From the NCBI GenBank assembly GCA_022225965.2, contig JAKJXP020000087.1, positions 124,001 to 188,000 of the forward strand: a DNA stretch of 64,000 nt. Direction: 5' to 3'. Positions 35,101-47,375 of this stretch are shown here, piece by piece; positions within the stretch are counted from its first letter, which is position 1; each line of letters begins with the position of its first letter. The notes beneath the pieces are model-generated. The model was not told where the DNA came from. It did not search any database and worked only from the letters and a program-made list of their open reading frames with translations. The DNA is from Diatrype stigma (lineage: Eukaryota > Ascomycota > Sordariomycetes > Xylariales > Diatrypaceae). Made by a program: the position numbers and the translations under genes.

Positions 35101-36624
35101 TGCTGGCATTTCCGCCTATCGAATGCGCCTGTACTATCAATTATGCAGTTCTGCTACGGCGGGTAAAGTACAGAGCCTCCTCTCATTTCCCCCAGCTGCC
35201 CCAATATCTAACAAGCTATTCCGACTGGTACTTATTTGGTATGCAGTACGTGGCTGCGTGGGCACGCTAACCGTCCCTTGCATCTGATATGCAGGCATAT
35301 ATCCTGCCCTATTTCTTGTTTCTTGATGCCGTCTGTTGAAGTTCAAACCAGCTACTATATCTCGGTTCTTGACGCGACTACTCGGTACATTTTTACTCTA
35401 TACCATGATCACCGTCACCCGCCGGCACTCATGACCCATGGGGGTCTAATTTCGGCATGTCAACGTGACAGGACGCCATCCTAGGGATAAACCGAGCGGG
35501 TTGGCGTCAGGGTGTTCTTGCCTGAAGGATTTCGATCAATCGGAGATCTTCTGCTCTCGTTCATGTTGTGTCTGCGCATGTTGTTTTCGCATGTATCAAG
35601 TGGTCATGCGACTCTGCGAACAGGGGCTTGCGCCAAGAGTTCATGCTGGGAGAGCTCCTGAGTTGGTTGCGTCCTGTCTGACGGACGCGACAGGCGTTTC
35701 TATAGCCCGCGGGCTTCTCGAATCTTACCGAGATGGAGCTGCGTTACGACCATTCTGCCTGTCTGCTATTGTTCGAAAATCAGGAGGTCGTTCAACTATC
35801 CGCCATTAAGCCTATTTAGTCACCGTTAGGGCAGCCGTATTCGCGTTATGCCCGTCCGGCCTAGCCAACGACCGTTTTTGGCGTCTTCCTTAGTGATGAT
35901 GTCCTTCGAAACCGCTACTTCTCCAATCACCTCTGGTCCCGATATTCCAAAACGGCCCAGTCAACAGGTCCGAAGAGTAGTCAAGGGTAGTAGTCATGGG
36001 ACCCTTGTTATTTCTCGCAGCACCATCTAGGTCTAATCATCCCAGTCGTTGATCACCCATCCACCTCGAACGGCCAACGACTATTTAGGTAGGTCGGTAG
36101 TATTGTCAGGCTCTAGGTTAGATTTCTTCAAACGACATGTATGTGAAGGAGGCACCAACCCTATAGCCATCATCGCTGGGAACACCAGAGAAATAGGTAT
36201 GTTGAATTGCGCCCTTAAGGTTGTACCAAGAGCCTTGTTCGTTCTATAAGCCTACGTCGCTTTCTCGGCGCACCTGAACTTCGTACCATGATCAACATCC
36301 ACTTTTAATTCCAAAAGCCCTATGCAAGCCCTATCCCCCCTACTTGGTCCACCAGTACCAAGATCCAAAGGATGTATCGATGTTATATCTTGGCAGCTTG
36401 ACATTAGCAGATTTGAACCTTTATGTAAGTCCGTATATATCAACAATGCAAGGGTTGGACCGTAATGTTCAAACTGGCTAGTTCCCGTTCGGCTAGACAA
36501 GGGGCTGTAACAAGTCGAGAAGAATACTCCCTCATATAATACTAGGGTGGGCATCTCCCACAAACTGTCAATCTTTGTCAAGATCATCGTCTTCTTCCTT
36601 CCTACCTAGCCGTTATCACAAGCT
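32109..36624. other. long gene-poor region right of the TIR element
   Basis: About 4.5 kb without a recognisable gene. Open frames are short, and none shows a known domain or splice-compatible continuation that I could find. A GGCTGTG tandem repeat lies at 32784-32815. Decayed transposon sequence is possible but I could not identify any. Confidence 0.45.
32784..32815. repeat. 7-bp tandem repeat GGCTGTG
   Basis: About four GGCTGTG units followed by a diverged copy, in intergenic sequence. Confidence 0.85.
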
Positions 36625-38650
36625 ATGATGGCGGAACGGCCCTCCACATCTGACGGACCAAAAGCCCGCGATCCCGGAGATAACCACTTCATATCCAATA
36701 GGGCTTTCAACAAGAGAGTTTCAAGAGATGACTCCTTCCTGAATACGAAAGCGCAGACTAGGACAGACTTCAGATCTTATGGACGTTCTCGAGCTCGCCA
36801 AGCCTCGTCGGATCTCAGTCCACAATCAAAGCCAGCTCCCATGGGTCTGACCGTCCCCACCATCAGGATGCCGACGGTTGAGGAGTCGGGGGCGATAGGG
36901 ATGGCTTTGGGAAGCCCCGGGCAGGCGGCAAACTGGCATACTTGGGACTCAACGCCGGCTCAGAAGACGCAGCGGGCTGTGTCTCCGGCTCCCTCAAGGC
37001 TGAATGGCGTCAAACCTTCCGAGACGCCAGCCCCGAAGAAACAGCCAGGGAAGTGGAAACTGTTCGGCATGTTCGGGAGAAAACATTCGGATCCGGCAAG
37101 CAACAGTGTGCCAGCTCCAGAATCAAACGGGCCCCGTGGCCCAGAGGTGAGAGCAGAAACGCCCCAGTCACGGCCGACGGCGAAGCTGGAAAGAAGCCAA
37201 ACGTCTGCCAGCCGCAAGACGCCCAAGCACAAACCTCTCATGGTCAGGACGAACACCTTGCCGTATACTGAAAACGTGGCGGCAGAGCACCAACTACCAA
37301 AGCTGGCATCAGGCAGTGTAACGTCCTTAGAAAGGGGTCCCCTACCTCCAGCAAAGGAACCCCAGGCGAAAGGCTTCGTAGCAAAGGGTCCTATGTTGAA
37401 TGTGGAGATTCCGACCGTTGAACTTGAGCGATACTCGGTGATGTTTTCCAGCGTCTTGGAGAAACCGTCTGCATCCAATCTATTAGCTAGGAGGCAAGCA
37501 ACCCTTCAGCAACTGAAGAACCTTGATGATGCTCGAGAGCAAGAACAGGTCAGTAAGGGCATATCCCCAGCAAAAGTATAAAGCCTAACACTACGGATAG
37601 GGAGCAAAGCACACCGAGAAATTCCGGCGGGCGTCGTCACCACAACCAAGAGGAATGACACCAACATCCGACCAGTTTCCCACGCCCCCTAGTAGTCAAG
37701 ACTTTCACAACGTTCCTCATAGGCTATCGCCCCATGCAAAGAGCGGCCTCGCGAGGTCGAACACCTCTCCAGCAATGCTCCACTCTCCTTTACGACACAG
37801 ATTCGAATCAGAACAGCCATCCCCAGCAGATGGCAAGCCGTCATCCTACAATCATCTGAGGGATCCCGCCCAAGGCAACCCGAAGGGGAAAATGACGATT
37901 GCGACCCTGGCGAAGGACAGGGCTCAGCAGCTTTCTGCCCCGAAATCCCATCGTTTCGATCCGGAAGTATCAAGTTTGATCCTGGAGTCGCCCACAGACT
38001 CCGACTCGGGCGACGACAGCAAAAGCGTGGAGGGGAGGTCGCCGGAGCTCATCCAGCGGAGCTCGAGCTCCCTCCTCGCCCGAGCCCCGCGGGCACCGGA
38101 GCCGAAGTGGGAGATGGTGGATCCCTCCTCCTCATCCATATCCCAAAAGGCGCCGTCGACAGCGTCCTCCAGCACGAGCAGCCGGAAGGGGTTCGCTTCT
38201 TCGTCCGTTTCGTTGTCGGCCGAAACCAACCCGACGCCGCCCTCGTCGCAGTCCTCGGTGCACGATGACGTAGAACCCTCGAAAGACGGCGGCGACGACC
38301 ACGACGACGAGGACGACGATATCGTCATCACGAAGGACATGAACCCCGTCGAGGCCTCGATCGCCCGCCAGATCTCCCTCTCGCGGCAGCAGCGCAGGTT
38401 GTTGAGGCCGCTGCACACGGCCCGCAGCACGTCGCGGACCGGCACTACCGGCACCACCGCTGCGAAGAACGGCTCCCCCTCGAAGCAGCAGCAGCAGCAG
38501 AGCCCCGTCCATTTGAATTCGGTGCCCAAAATAGTCATGGCCGAGACGAGGAGCGCCACGCCGACGCTGGTCGAGTCCAGGGCGCTGCTCTACCCCCAGC
38601 TGCCGCAGCACCGGAAGAGCGAGAGGATCGTCCTAGAAGAGGCAGAGTGA
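36625..38650 (+). CDS. hypothetical Ser/Pro-rich, largely disordered protein
   Basis: I do not recognise a named family. There are two exons, 36625-37548 and 37601-38650, with a 52-nt intron (GTCAGT donor, CTAAC branch-like site, GATAG acceptor), giving 657 aa. Most of the sequence is low complexity, rich in Ser, Pro, Lys and Arg, with a Gln run near the C-terminus and an acidic stretch (DHDDEDDDIV). Two islands look ordered or conserved: GKWKLFGMFGRKHSDP (about residues 141-156) and RYSVMFSSVLEK with LLARRQATLQQLKNL just before the intron. The first may be a membrane- or partner-binding motif. No signal peptide or membrane segment was seen. The ORF length, splice phase and GC-rich codon use support a real gene. 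Confidence 0.8.
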
Positions 38651-39949
38651 TGATTGATACCACCTATGAGCGGGAAGGGACCTGCTTCCCCTAGATTTTG
38701 CTTGTTGTTTTTACGAGGATTTCTTCTGCCTACCTAATCTTTTGTTCTTTGGTATTTTGGTATCTTTGTTCATATTCTGATGACGAGCTTGGTGTTTTGG
38801 TGAGGAAAATGAGCGTATTCACTTCGATGACACATATTTGGATGGATGGGATTGGGACGACCGGTAGTCGACTTTTGTTCTGCGTTTTTTATATGCGGCT
38901 TTTGGGATGGATACTCGCTGCTCGCAGTTTGGACCTTGTTTTTCTTTCCCTGTTTTTGTTTTGGGACTGGGACTCGAAACACGCACTGGCACACAACAAC
39001 GCCTTGATATCTTACTTCCTTATGTTTGGTTTACGTTCTCGGATGAGGAGGGATGCGGCAGCACGACGGACCTTTGCCGGTTGTCCTTTGATACCCCTGG
39101 GTTAGAGGAGGTGTGCCGGATTTGGGATTATAGTATTGATATCGATTAGGGTCTTATCCCTTCTTGAGGGTGGAATTCACATAGAGATCCGTGTTTTTTC
39201 ATTGGGCCGTATGATAATATACCTTTCTGAGCCACGGCGCGCTGAGTACGCCGATACTTTCACTTCCCGCTTGTTTTCGCGTGATATTCATTATCTGATA
39301 ATCTCCTTCCTCACAACTGACGGGGTGTACTTTTGGATTTATGAGTCCTTGTTTATACTCTTCACTCTTGATGGCATATACCTAAGGGGGGTAACGAACA
39401 GGTGGGTAGCAACGTAGTTGGGGGTGTAAGTCGCAATATAGGTAAGTGTCTGCCTGGGTAAGTTGATGTAGGGGGAATTTTCAAGCCTGCGATTTGAAGT
39501 TGGAGGTAATTGTCAGTTAGTACCTAGGTAGGTCGGATATATGTGTGCCTACTAAGCAGCTGCAAGTGCAAAGTGCCTGTACTGTACTGTACATACCTAC
39601 CTACCTAGGTATTGTACCTACTCTACCTACTCAGCGTCGGAGCATCAGTCAACTGGAGCTGGAGGTGTCTGCACCTGCAGACACAGCACCTGTATGTATA
39701 TACAGCACCCCCACTAATTTTATGCTCCTTTTCCGATACAACGATATACTATAAGACTCATTACCGTATGATTCACCGTCTGACTGTCTCCATCTACGAC
39801 CAAAATCGAGAAAGCCCCCTTAGCCGTCTTCCTCGCCATCCGTAAACATTTCTAGCAACGGATAGAGTTTTTTCTGGGACTTCCTTCTAAAACGACACAG
39901 AGTTGAAGATACCAGCCCGATTTTTGCCTTGATCTCTTGAATTTGCAAC
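38651..39949. other. intergenic between the hypothetical gene and SLH1
   Basis: No gene was recognised. The T/G-rich stretch 38690-39400 probably includes the 3' UTR of the upstream gene; open frames here are hydrophobic because of T richness. A CCTACCTAGG-type stretch lies at 39590-39640. Confidence 0.5.
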
Positions 39950-42900
39950 ATGGCTTCATCCATAAGCGAAGCAGAAGCCCAATGGCGGGCACAGTTCGCA
40001 GCCATGAAAACGGCCCTGGCAGAGCTCAAACTACCAAACACAACATCTGCCGATGCTACAGATTACGCTGCCGAGTTTGACCTGGACGATGAGGACTTCA
40101 CATCGGGCAATAGTGGAGACGATGTATGGGACTTCATATCAGACGATGATGAAGACCTCTATAGCAGCGACTTCATAGAGGGGACCCCTGGCTCGGTTGC
40201 CGGTGGAAGCCATGGACCGACATGGTTTATTCAGCAGTGCTCGAAAATTTCTGCGAAGAAGAATGGCTTGTCCCCAGATGCTTTCCAGGCGCAGATTGTA
40301 GAAGCTCTTAGTTCCAACCGATCTGAAAATGAGTTACAGTCTTTACTTACGGATCTGATCGGCTTCGATGACTTCGACTTCATCATCGAGATTCTGTCCC
40401 ATAAAGACGAAATCACGACTAGTCTCGCTGCACAGGCCGAGGTTGAGCCCGCTGGTCATCGACTATTGACGAAGGCGCAGAAGGAAGAGGTACTTCGCCA
40501 GAAAGACCTTGAGCATAAGAGTGCTGCCTTAGGTCCATCCATGTACAAGGAAGTCCAATATCCACACGTGTACAAAGCCCACAATGCAGGAAATACCCTC
40601 AGCCACTCCGGAAAGAGATATGCTCTGCCAGCTGGGAGTGAGAGAAAGCAGTTTGAGAAGTACGAGGAGTACACCATCCCCGCCGGTAAGACCGGGACAC
40701 TCCTTCCTGGCCACAAGCTTGTCAACATCAAGGACATGGACGGGCTATGTCACCGCACGTTTAAGGGGTACAAGTCTCTCAATAGGATGCAAAGTCTCGT
40801 TTATCCTATCGCCTACAAGACCAGCGAAAATATGCTGATCTGCGCCCCTACTGGTGCCGGTAAGACGGATGCAGCTATGCTCACCATCCTGCAAACTATC
40901 AGCCAATATGTTACACCAAACCCTTCTGAGAACATGGAAGCAACCGACTTTGCTGTTCTCACTGAGGACTTCAAGATTGTCTATGTCGCCCCAATGAAAG
41001 CCCTGGCTGCAGAAATCACCGACAAGCTCGGAAAGCGCCTAGCATGGCTTGGAATTCGGTGCCGCGAATACACGGGAGATATGCACCTTACCAAGTCCGA
41101 GATTGTCCAGACGCAAATCATCGTGACTACCCCCGAGAAATGGGACGTGGTGACGAGGAAAGGCACAGGTGATACCGAATTGGTACAAAAGGTCAGGCTG
41201 CTCATCATCGATGAGGTACACATGCTCCACGATGAGCGTGGTGCTGTTCTCGAGTCGCTAGTAGCCCGGACGGAACGGCAGGTTGAAAGCACCCAATCTT
41301 TGATCCGCATCGTGGGCCTGAGTGCAACGCTCCCCAACTATATCGACGTCGCCGATTTCCTCAAGGTGAACAGGATGGCTGGGTTGTTTTACTTTGATGC
41401 CTCGTTCCGCCCCGTTCCTTTGGAACAACACTTCATTGGAGTCAAGCAATTGAAGGGCAAAGATGGCGCAAGGCTAACTAGGGGCAACCTGGATGCCGTC
41501 TGCTTTGAGAAGGTTCGAGATATGTTAGAACAGGACCACCAGATCATGGTTTTTGTCCATTCCAGGCGAGACACACTTCTGACAGCCAAGATGTTGCACG
41601 AGAAAGCCGTCGAAGAGTTCTGCGTAGACCTCTTCGATCCCATGGGACATCCCAAGTACGAACAGGCCGTCAGAGATATGAAGTCCTCGCGCGCTCGTGA
41701 GCTTAGAGAGCTTCTACCCAAGGGCTTAGGCATACACCACGCTGGCATGACTCGAGCAGACAGAAATCAGATGGAAAGACTCTTTGGGGAAGGTGTTCTC
41801 AAGGTGCTTTGTTGTACTGCGACGCTCGCATGGGGTGTTAACCTTCCAGCTGCAGCAGTTATCATCAAAGGGACTCAAGTATACAGTGCTCAAGATGGAA
41901 AATTCGTTGATCTTGGCATCCTGGATGTCCTCCAGATATTCGGACGTGCTGGGCGACCTCAGTTCGAAGATGTCGGTATTGGCATGATCTGTACCATCGG
42001 CGAGAAGGTCCAGCACTACTTAACAGCAGTCACGGAGCAACAGCCTATTGAGTCGAGGTTTTCATCAAAGTTGGTAGACAACTTGAATGCGGAGATTGCA
42101 TTGGGTACGGTGACTTCGATCGCGGAAGCAGTGCAATGGATTGGATATTCCTATCTCTTCGTCAGAATGCAAAGAAATCCCATGGCTTATGGTATCGAAT
42201 GGGCCGAAATCCGGGATGACCCAAACCTCGTCCAAAGACGACGGCAGCTTGCCATTCAAGCGGCACGCACCTTACAACAGAGTCAAATGATTATATTCAA
42301 CGAGATCACAGAAGAGCTCAGAAGCAAAGACATCGGGCGCATCGCCAGCCAGTACTACATTCAGCAAACCAGTGTCAAAATATTCAACAAGGAGATGAAG
42401 CCCGATTCTACCGAGGCTGACATCCTGAAAATGATTAGCATGAGCGGGGAATTCGACAACATCCAGTCTAGAGACAGCGAAGCTGACGAGTTGACAAGAC
42501 TGCGAAGAGAGTTCATCCCTTGTGATGTCCCTGGTGGTATTGATACACCCCAGGCTAAGACCAACATCCTGCTGCAGTCTTACATATCTCGTGTGCAGCC
42601 GGAAGACTTTGCTCTGACGAATGATCTGAATTATGTAGCTCAGCAGTCCGGCCGTATTTGCCGTGCTCTCTTCATGATCGCGTTGAATCGACGTTGGGGC
42701 TACCAGTGTCTTGTACTGATGACTCTAGCAAAATCTATCGAGAGGCGACTCTGGCCTTTCCAACACCCCCTCCACCAATTCGATCTACCTAAATCGGTAC
42801 TCAACCAGATAGATGCTAAAGATGCCCTGAGCATCGAAGCTATGCGTGACATGGACACAGCAGAAATCGGCGGCTTGATACATAATCATAACGCAGGCAA

Positions 42901-45900
42901 GAAGGTTGCCCGAATTGTTGAACACTTCCCCACAGTGACGGTGGAAGCGGAGATTGCCCCTTTAAACCGGGATGTCTTGAGAATCAAGCTCTATGTCACC
43001 CCCGACTTCATGTGGAACGACCAATTCCATGGTACATCTGAATCTTTCTATATCTGGGTGGAGAATTCGGATACTTCGGAGATATATCACCACGAATTTT
43101 TCATCCTAAACAGGAGGAAACTCCATGACGATCATGAGCTGAACTTTACGATCCCGCTCTCAGATCCTCTACCAAGTCAGATATATGTCAGGGCTATCTC
43201 TGACAAATGGCTCGGCGCAGAGACAGTCACACCTGTGTCGTTTCAACATCTGATACGACCTGACACAGAAAGCGTCTACACGGAACTGCTCAATCTGCAG
43301 CCATTGCCCATCTCCGCTCTAAAAAACCCAGCCTTGGAAGACATCTATGCCAAACGATTTCAGTTCTTCAACCCTATGCAGACACAAATATTCCATACGC
43401 TCTACCATACACCAGCAAATGTCCTTCTTGGCTCGCCGACCGGTAGTGGAAAGACCGTCGCTGCAGAGCTGGCAATGTGGTGGGCGTTCCGCGAGAAGCC
43501 GGGGTCAAAAGTAGTATATATTGCTCCGATGAAGGCGCTGGTTCGGGAACGAGTCAAGGATTGGGGTGCTAGGCTCGGAGGCCCGATGGGTCTCAAACTA
43601 GTAGAGTTGACAGGCGACAATACCCCGGACACGAGGACTATCAAAGACGCAGACGTAATCATCACGACCCCGGAGAAGTGGGATGGTATCTCTCGTAGCT
43701 GGCAAACCAGAGGGTATGTGCGCCAAGTCGCCCTGGTAATCATCGATGAGATTCATCTGCTTGCTGGAGATCGCGGCCCGATTCTCGAGATTATCGTATC
43801 CCGAATGAACTACATCGCCGAATCCACGAAGAACTCAGTCAGGCTTCTGGGTATGTCCACCGCATGCGCAAATGCAACAGATCTTGGGAATTGGCTGGGA
43901 GTGAAGGAGGGTCTGTTCAACTTCAGGCACTCCGTGCGGCCAGTGCCCCTGGAACTGTATATCGATGGCTTCCCCGAAGTCAGAGGCTTCTGTCCTCTGA
44001 TGCAGTCCATGAACCGGCCAACCTTCCTTGCAATCAAAACCCATAGCCCTAACAAGCCGGTTATCGTGTTTGTGCCTTCCCGACGTCAAACACGCCTGAC
44101 AGCGAAGGATCTTATCAACTTCTGCGGCATGGAAGACAACCCCCGGAGATTCGTGCACATGGAGGAAGAAGATCTTCAGCTCAACCTTGCTAGAGTTAAG
44201 GATGATGCCTTGAAAGAAGCCCTCAATTTTGGCATTGGTCTGCATCATGCTGGTCTTGTTGAGTCCGACCGCCAACTTGCCGAAGAGCTCTTCCTAAACA
44301 ACAAAGTTCAGATACTGATTGCGACGAGTACATTAGCTTGGGGTGTCAACCTCCCTGCCCACTTGGTCATCGTCAAAGGTACCCAGTTCTATGACGCCAA
44401 GATAGAAGGGTATAAGGACATGGACTTGACAGACGTGTTGCAAATGCTTGGCCGTGCTGGTCGTCCCCAGTTCGACAATTCAGGTGTCGCTCGTATCTTC
44501 ACCCAAGATTCGAAGAAAGACTTCTACAAGCACTTCCTACACACGGGATTCCCCGTGGAGTCTTCACTACACACCGTTCTTGACAACCATTTGTGTGCCG
44601 AAATATCTGCCGAAACCATCATCACCAAGCAAGATGCCCTGGACTATCTGACCTGGACTTTCTTCTTCCGACGACTTCACAAGAACCCCTCTTATTATGG
44701 TCTAGAGATATCTGCCGAGGAACACAGCACGGTCGCGGCGCAGCAGCTCGCAAACGAATTCATGATTGAAATGGTCACCAAGTCTCTGGACGAGTTGGCT
44801 ACATCCAAATGTGTTGAGATATATCCCAACGGTGACGTAGACCCTACACCTCTCGGAAAGATCATGAGTTACTACTATCTGTCCCACAAGACGATTCGTC
44901 ACCTTGTCCGAAATGCGAAGGCGAAGGCTGGCTTTGTTGACGTGCTCTCCTGGATGTCCAGCGCAACAGAGTATGATGAGCTCCCCGTGCGTCACAACGA
45001 GGATCTCATCAATGCAGAACTGTCCAAAAACCTACCATTCCAAGGCAATACCTTCGGTCTGCCGATGTGGGATCCCCACGTCAAAGCATTCCTGCTCCTG
45101 CAAGCCCACATGGCACGCATTGAGCTCCCTATAACCGATTACGTCGGTGATCAGACAAGTGTCCTCGACCAATCCATCCGTATCATCCAGGCGTCGATCG
45201 ACGTGCTCACCGAGCTCGGCCACCTTTCCAGCTGCCTCGAGATGATCAAGCTGCTGCAGTGCATCAAGTCCGCCCGGTGGCCCGAGGACCCTCCACTCTC
45301 CATCCTGCCCGGCACCGGCGCGGTAGACAGGCTGTTGTCCTCCAAGAAGGGCGCCAACAACCCCCTCCTCCTTCAGAACCTGAGCGCCATGCCGCGTGCC
45401 AAGCAAGAGCAGCTCGCCCAGGACCTGGGCGTCCCCGCCGCCCAGCGGACCCGCTTCCTCGCCGCGGCCGCCATCCTGCCCGACCTGAACGTGCGCGCCG
45501 AGGGCGCGACGGCCCAATCGCTCACCGTGTCCCTCCGGCGCCAGAACCCCGTCGTCGAGCGCGACGCCCGCGTCTACGCGCCCCGCTACCCCAAGCCGCA
45601 GACCGAGGGCTGGTTCGTCGTCGTCTGCGACGTCGCGCGGGACGAGATCCTGGCCATCAAGCGTGCTGGCTGGTCCGGGTCCGGGTCTGGCGGCCAGGGT
45701 AAAGGCAAGGGCAAAGGAGTGGCGGGCCAGCCGTCGGGGGCGGCGGCAGGGGTGACTAAGGGCGCCAGGCCGACCACGAAAGCCGTCATGAAGCTGCCCG
45801 AGCCCCAGAACCATGCCGACGGCCGGAAGGTCGACGTGCTCGTCCTCAGCGACGCGTACGTGGGCATGGAGTACAGGGTCCTCGGGGTCGAGATCCCGGC

Positions 45901-45949
45901 CCTGCCGAAGGTGGACGATGATGTGGATAAGTCGAAGAAGGGGACCTAA
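39950..45949 (+). CDS. SLH1: Slh1/ASCC3-type Ski2-like RNA helicase (ribosome quality-control trigger)
   Basis: Slh1 (human ASCC3) is the helicase of the RQT complex that splits collided ribosomes in the cytoplasm. One intronless ORF gives 1999 aa, the family size (yeast 1967). It has two full helicase cassettes, each followed by a Sec63-type domain. Cassette 1 has APTGAGKTD (about residue 300), APMKALAAEITDK, DEVHMLHDERG (about 422) and GRAGRPQFED. Cassette 2 has GSPTGSGKTVAAE (about 1161), DEIHLLAGDRG (about 1266) and GRAGRPQFDN. The APMKALAAE block and the N-terminal sequence before cassette 1 favour Slh1/ASCC3 over the spliceosomal paralogue Brr2. In cassette 2 motif III is GMSTACANA, a departure from the SAT triad. 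The C-terminal tail is GC-rich and Gly/Lys-rich. Confidence 0.95.
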   Translation: MASSISEAEAQWRAQFAAMKTALAELKLPNTTSADATDYAAEFDLDDEDFTSGNSGDDVWDFISDDDEDLYSSDFIEGTPGSVAGGSHGPTWFIQQCSKISAKKNGLSPDAFQAQIVEALSSNRSENELQSLLTDLIGFDDFDFIIEILSHKDEITTSLAAQAEVEPAGHRLLTKAQKEEVLRQKDLEHKSAALGPSMYKEVQYPHVYKAHNAGNTLSHSGKRYALPAGSERKQFEKYEEYTIPAGKTGTLLPGHKLVNIKDMDGLCHRTFKGYKSLNRMQSLVYPIAYKTSENMLICAPTGAGKTDAAMLTILQTISQYVTPNPSENMEATDFAVLTEDFKIVYVAPMKALAAEITDKLGKRLAWLGIRCREYTGDMHLTKSEIVQTQIIVTTPEKWDVVTRKGTGDTELVQKVRLLIIDEVHMLHDERGAVLESLVARTERQVESTQSLIRIVGLSATLPNYIDVADFLKVNRMAGLFYFDASFRPVPLEQHFIGVKQLKGKDGARLTRGNLDAVCFEKVRDMLEQDHQIMVFVHSRRDTLLTAKMLHEKAVEEFCVDLFDPMGHPKYEQAVRDMKSSRARELRELLPKGLGIHHAGMTRADRNQMERLFGEGVLKVLCCTATLAWGVNLPAAAVIIKGTQVYSAQDGKFVDLGILDVLQIFGRAGRPQFEDVGIGMICTIGEKVQHYLTAVTEQQPIESRFSSKLVDNLNAEIALGTVTSIAEAVQWIGYSYLFVRMQRNPMAYGIEWAEIRDDPNLVQRRRQLAIQAARTLQQSQMIIFNEITEELRSKDIGRIASQYYIQQTSVKIFNKEMKPDSTEADILKMISMSGEFDNIQSRDSEADELTRLRREFIPCDVPGGIDTPQAKTNILLQSYISRVQPEDFALTNDLNYVAQQSGRICRALFMIALNRRWGYQCLVLMTLAKSIERRLWPFQHPLHQFDLPKSVLNQIDAKDALSIEAMRDMDTAEIGGLIHNHNAGKKVARIVEHFPTVTVEAEIAPLNRDVLRIKLYVTPDFMWNDQFHGTSESFYIWVENSDTSEIYHHEFFILNRRKLHDDHELNFTIPLSDPLPSQIYVRAISDKWLGAETVTPVSFQHLIRPDTESVYTELLNLQPLPISALKNPALEDIYAKRFQFFNPMQTQIFHTLYHTPANVLLGSPTGSGKTVAAELAMWWAFREKPGSKVVYIAPMKALVRERVKDWGARLGGPMGLKLVELTGDNTPDTRTIKDADVIITTPEKWDGISRSWQTRGYVRQVALVIIDEIHLLAGDRGPILEIIVSRMNYIAESTKNSVRLLGMSTACANATDLGNWLGVKEGLFNFRHSVRPVPLELYIDGFPEVRGFCPLMQSMNRPTFLAIKTHSPNKPVIVFVPSRRQTRLTAKDLINFCGMEDNPRRFVHMEEEDLQLNLARVKDDALKEALNFGIGLHHAGLVESDRQLAEELFLNNKVQILIATSTLAWGVNLPAHLVIVKGTQFYDAKIEGYKDMDLTDVLQMLGRAGRPQFDNSGVARIFTQDSKKDFYKHFLHTGFPVESSLHTVLDNHLCAEISAETIITKQDALDYLTWTFFFRRLHKNPSYYGLEISAEEHSTVAAQQLANEFMIEMVTKSLDELATSKCVEIYPNGDVDPTPLGKIMSYYYLSHKTIRHLVRNAKAKAGFVDVLSWMSSATEYDELPVRHNEDLINAELSKNLPFQGNTFGLPMWDPHVKAFLLLQAHMARIELPITDYVGDQTSVLDQSIRIIQASIDVLTELGHLSSCLEMIKLLQCIKSARWPEDPPLSILPGTGAVDRLLSSKKGANNPLLLQNLSAMPRAKQEQLAQDLGVPAAQRTRFLAAAAILPDLNVRAEGATAQSLTVSLRRQNPVVERDARVYAPRYPKPQTEGWFVVVCDVARDEILAIKRAGWSGSGSGGQGKGKGKGVAGQPSGAAAGVTKGARPTTKAVMKLPEPQNHADGRKVDVLVLSDAYVGMEYRVLGVEIPALPKVDDDVDKSKKGT

Positions 45950-47375
45950 GCTACTTGACCTAGATAGGCAAACTTACTAGCGGTGAAATAAAGGGGAATA
46001 ACGGGTTTCGTGCCTGGTTTGTTTAACTCTAGAATGATGGCTGGCATAAACGATGGATACTAGTTGACGACGGGAATTTGGAGGGATAACTAGGTGCAGC
46101 AAATGTCATAGCGATCTAGATATGTGAGAAAGCAAACGCATGGTATATGCCCTGAAAGAGCCTCAGAATTGCACAAACCCTGATTTAAACACCAGTGCAG
46201 GTTTCAGTGTCTAGCGTTGATTCACTTAACTCCCTAAGTAGTCAGCTCGACTAGAGGTATGTAGTAATTCCGTGGTCATAGGATCACAGTCCTTCGCTCG
46301 CTCGCTCACGAAGTCAACAGCGCTCGACTAGATTGGTTCCATCTCCTGGGCCCTTATGAGAGAAAGGGGGGAAGTGCCCACGATTCTGACACACTGCTGT
46401 CGGGTTGCTCCGGCATAGCCGTCTGTCGAAGATTATCATCCGATTTTATTCATCAGTCACGGCTAAGAAAAAACCATTTAGACCAGCCTCTGAAGGGTAT
46501 CGAGATCATTCGAGTTGTAGGTATTCACCGTCCAAACACATGTCTAGTCGACATGTGACTGCCCACACGCCCTTTCTTCTCCCAATTACTCAAGGGGGGT
46601 GTTTACCTGAGCCACATAGGTTGGTCATGGTTGTATTCGCCTTGTCAAGACATGCTTGCTTGCCTATCTTTGATAGGTTGGTCAGAGCAGAAGTTATGGG
46701 AACGAATTGCCACTGGAGCTGTTTTAAACCTGTAGGCCTGGCTGCCTTGATAATCCTGTCCTCCAAGACCTCATCAAGATCTGCATGCCTAACATGGGAA
46801 TACTAACAGGAAGCAACCCTCTGTAGCCTTTGACTATACATTGATATATACCGGCGTTGCGAAACAAACCCCGAAAATCTGAAAAAAAAAAAAAAAAAAC
46901 ACAAAACCTCCATACGCATATATGATCGTCATCATCATCGTCGTCGTCGTCTCGTGAGAGGAACATTTATATCCATGGCAGGCCCGTTGGCACGAACTTC
47001 AAGAGGCAATGCAACTACCATTGCCATAGCCACTGCCAAACAAACAAACTAACGCCGTAGCTCCTCCAATATACCTATTAATCCTGTCCCAATGGTTTCG
47101 TTGTATGCCGAAAGATAAGAGAGGAAAGACACAGCCTAGCATTGCAATCCTTCGATGGTATCAACAAAAAACAATGTAGTATGGGTATACAATTCCTCAT
47201 GTTGCTCCTCCTGTCCCGGGTCGATCGATATGAAGACACGTGTTGTATGTGTCGCGTGTGCGTGTAGTGTGCGTGTGGCGTAGGTATCAGTGTGTGAATG
47301 CCGTATACGTTTATCTCCCTTTATGGTGGCTACCCTTCGATCGAGGTCATCTGCACTGTGCAGATTTCCGGATCC
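45950..47375. other. intergenic between convergent SLH1 and Rab genes
   Basis: No gene was seen. It holds both 3' UTRs, an 18-nt A run (46882-46899) and a CATCATCATCGTCGTCGTCGT trinucleotide stretch (46930-46950). Confidence 0.5.

Noticed and set aside
45032..45814. 260-aa open frame on the - strand
   Set aside because: It lies wholly inside the SLH1 coding sequence, in its GC-rich 3' part; an antisense shadow.
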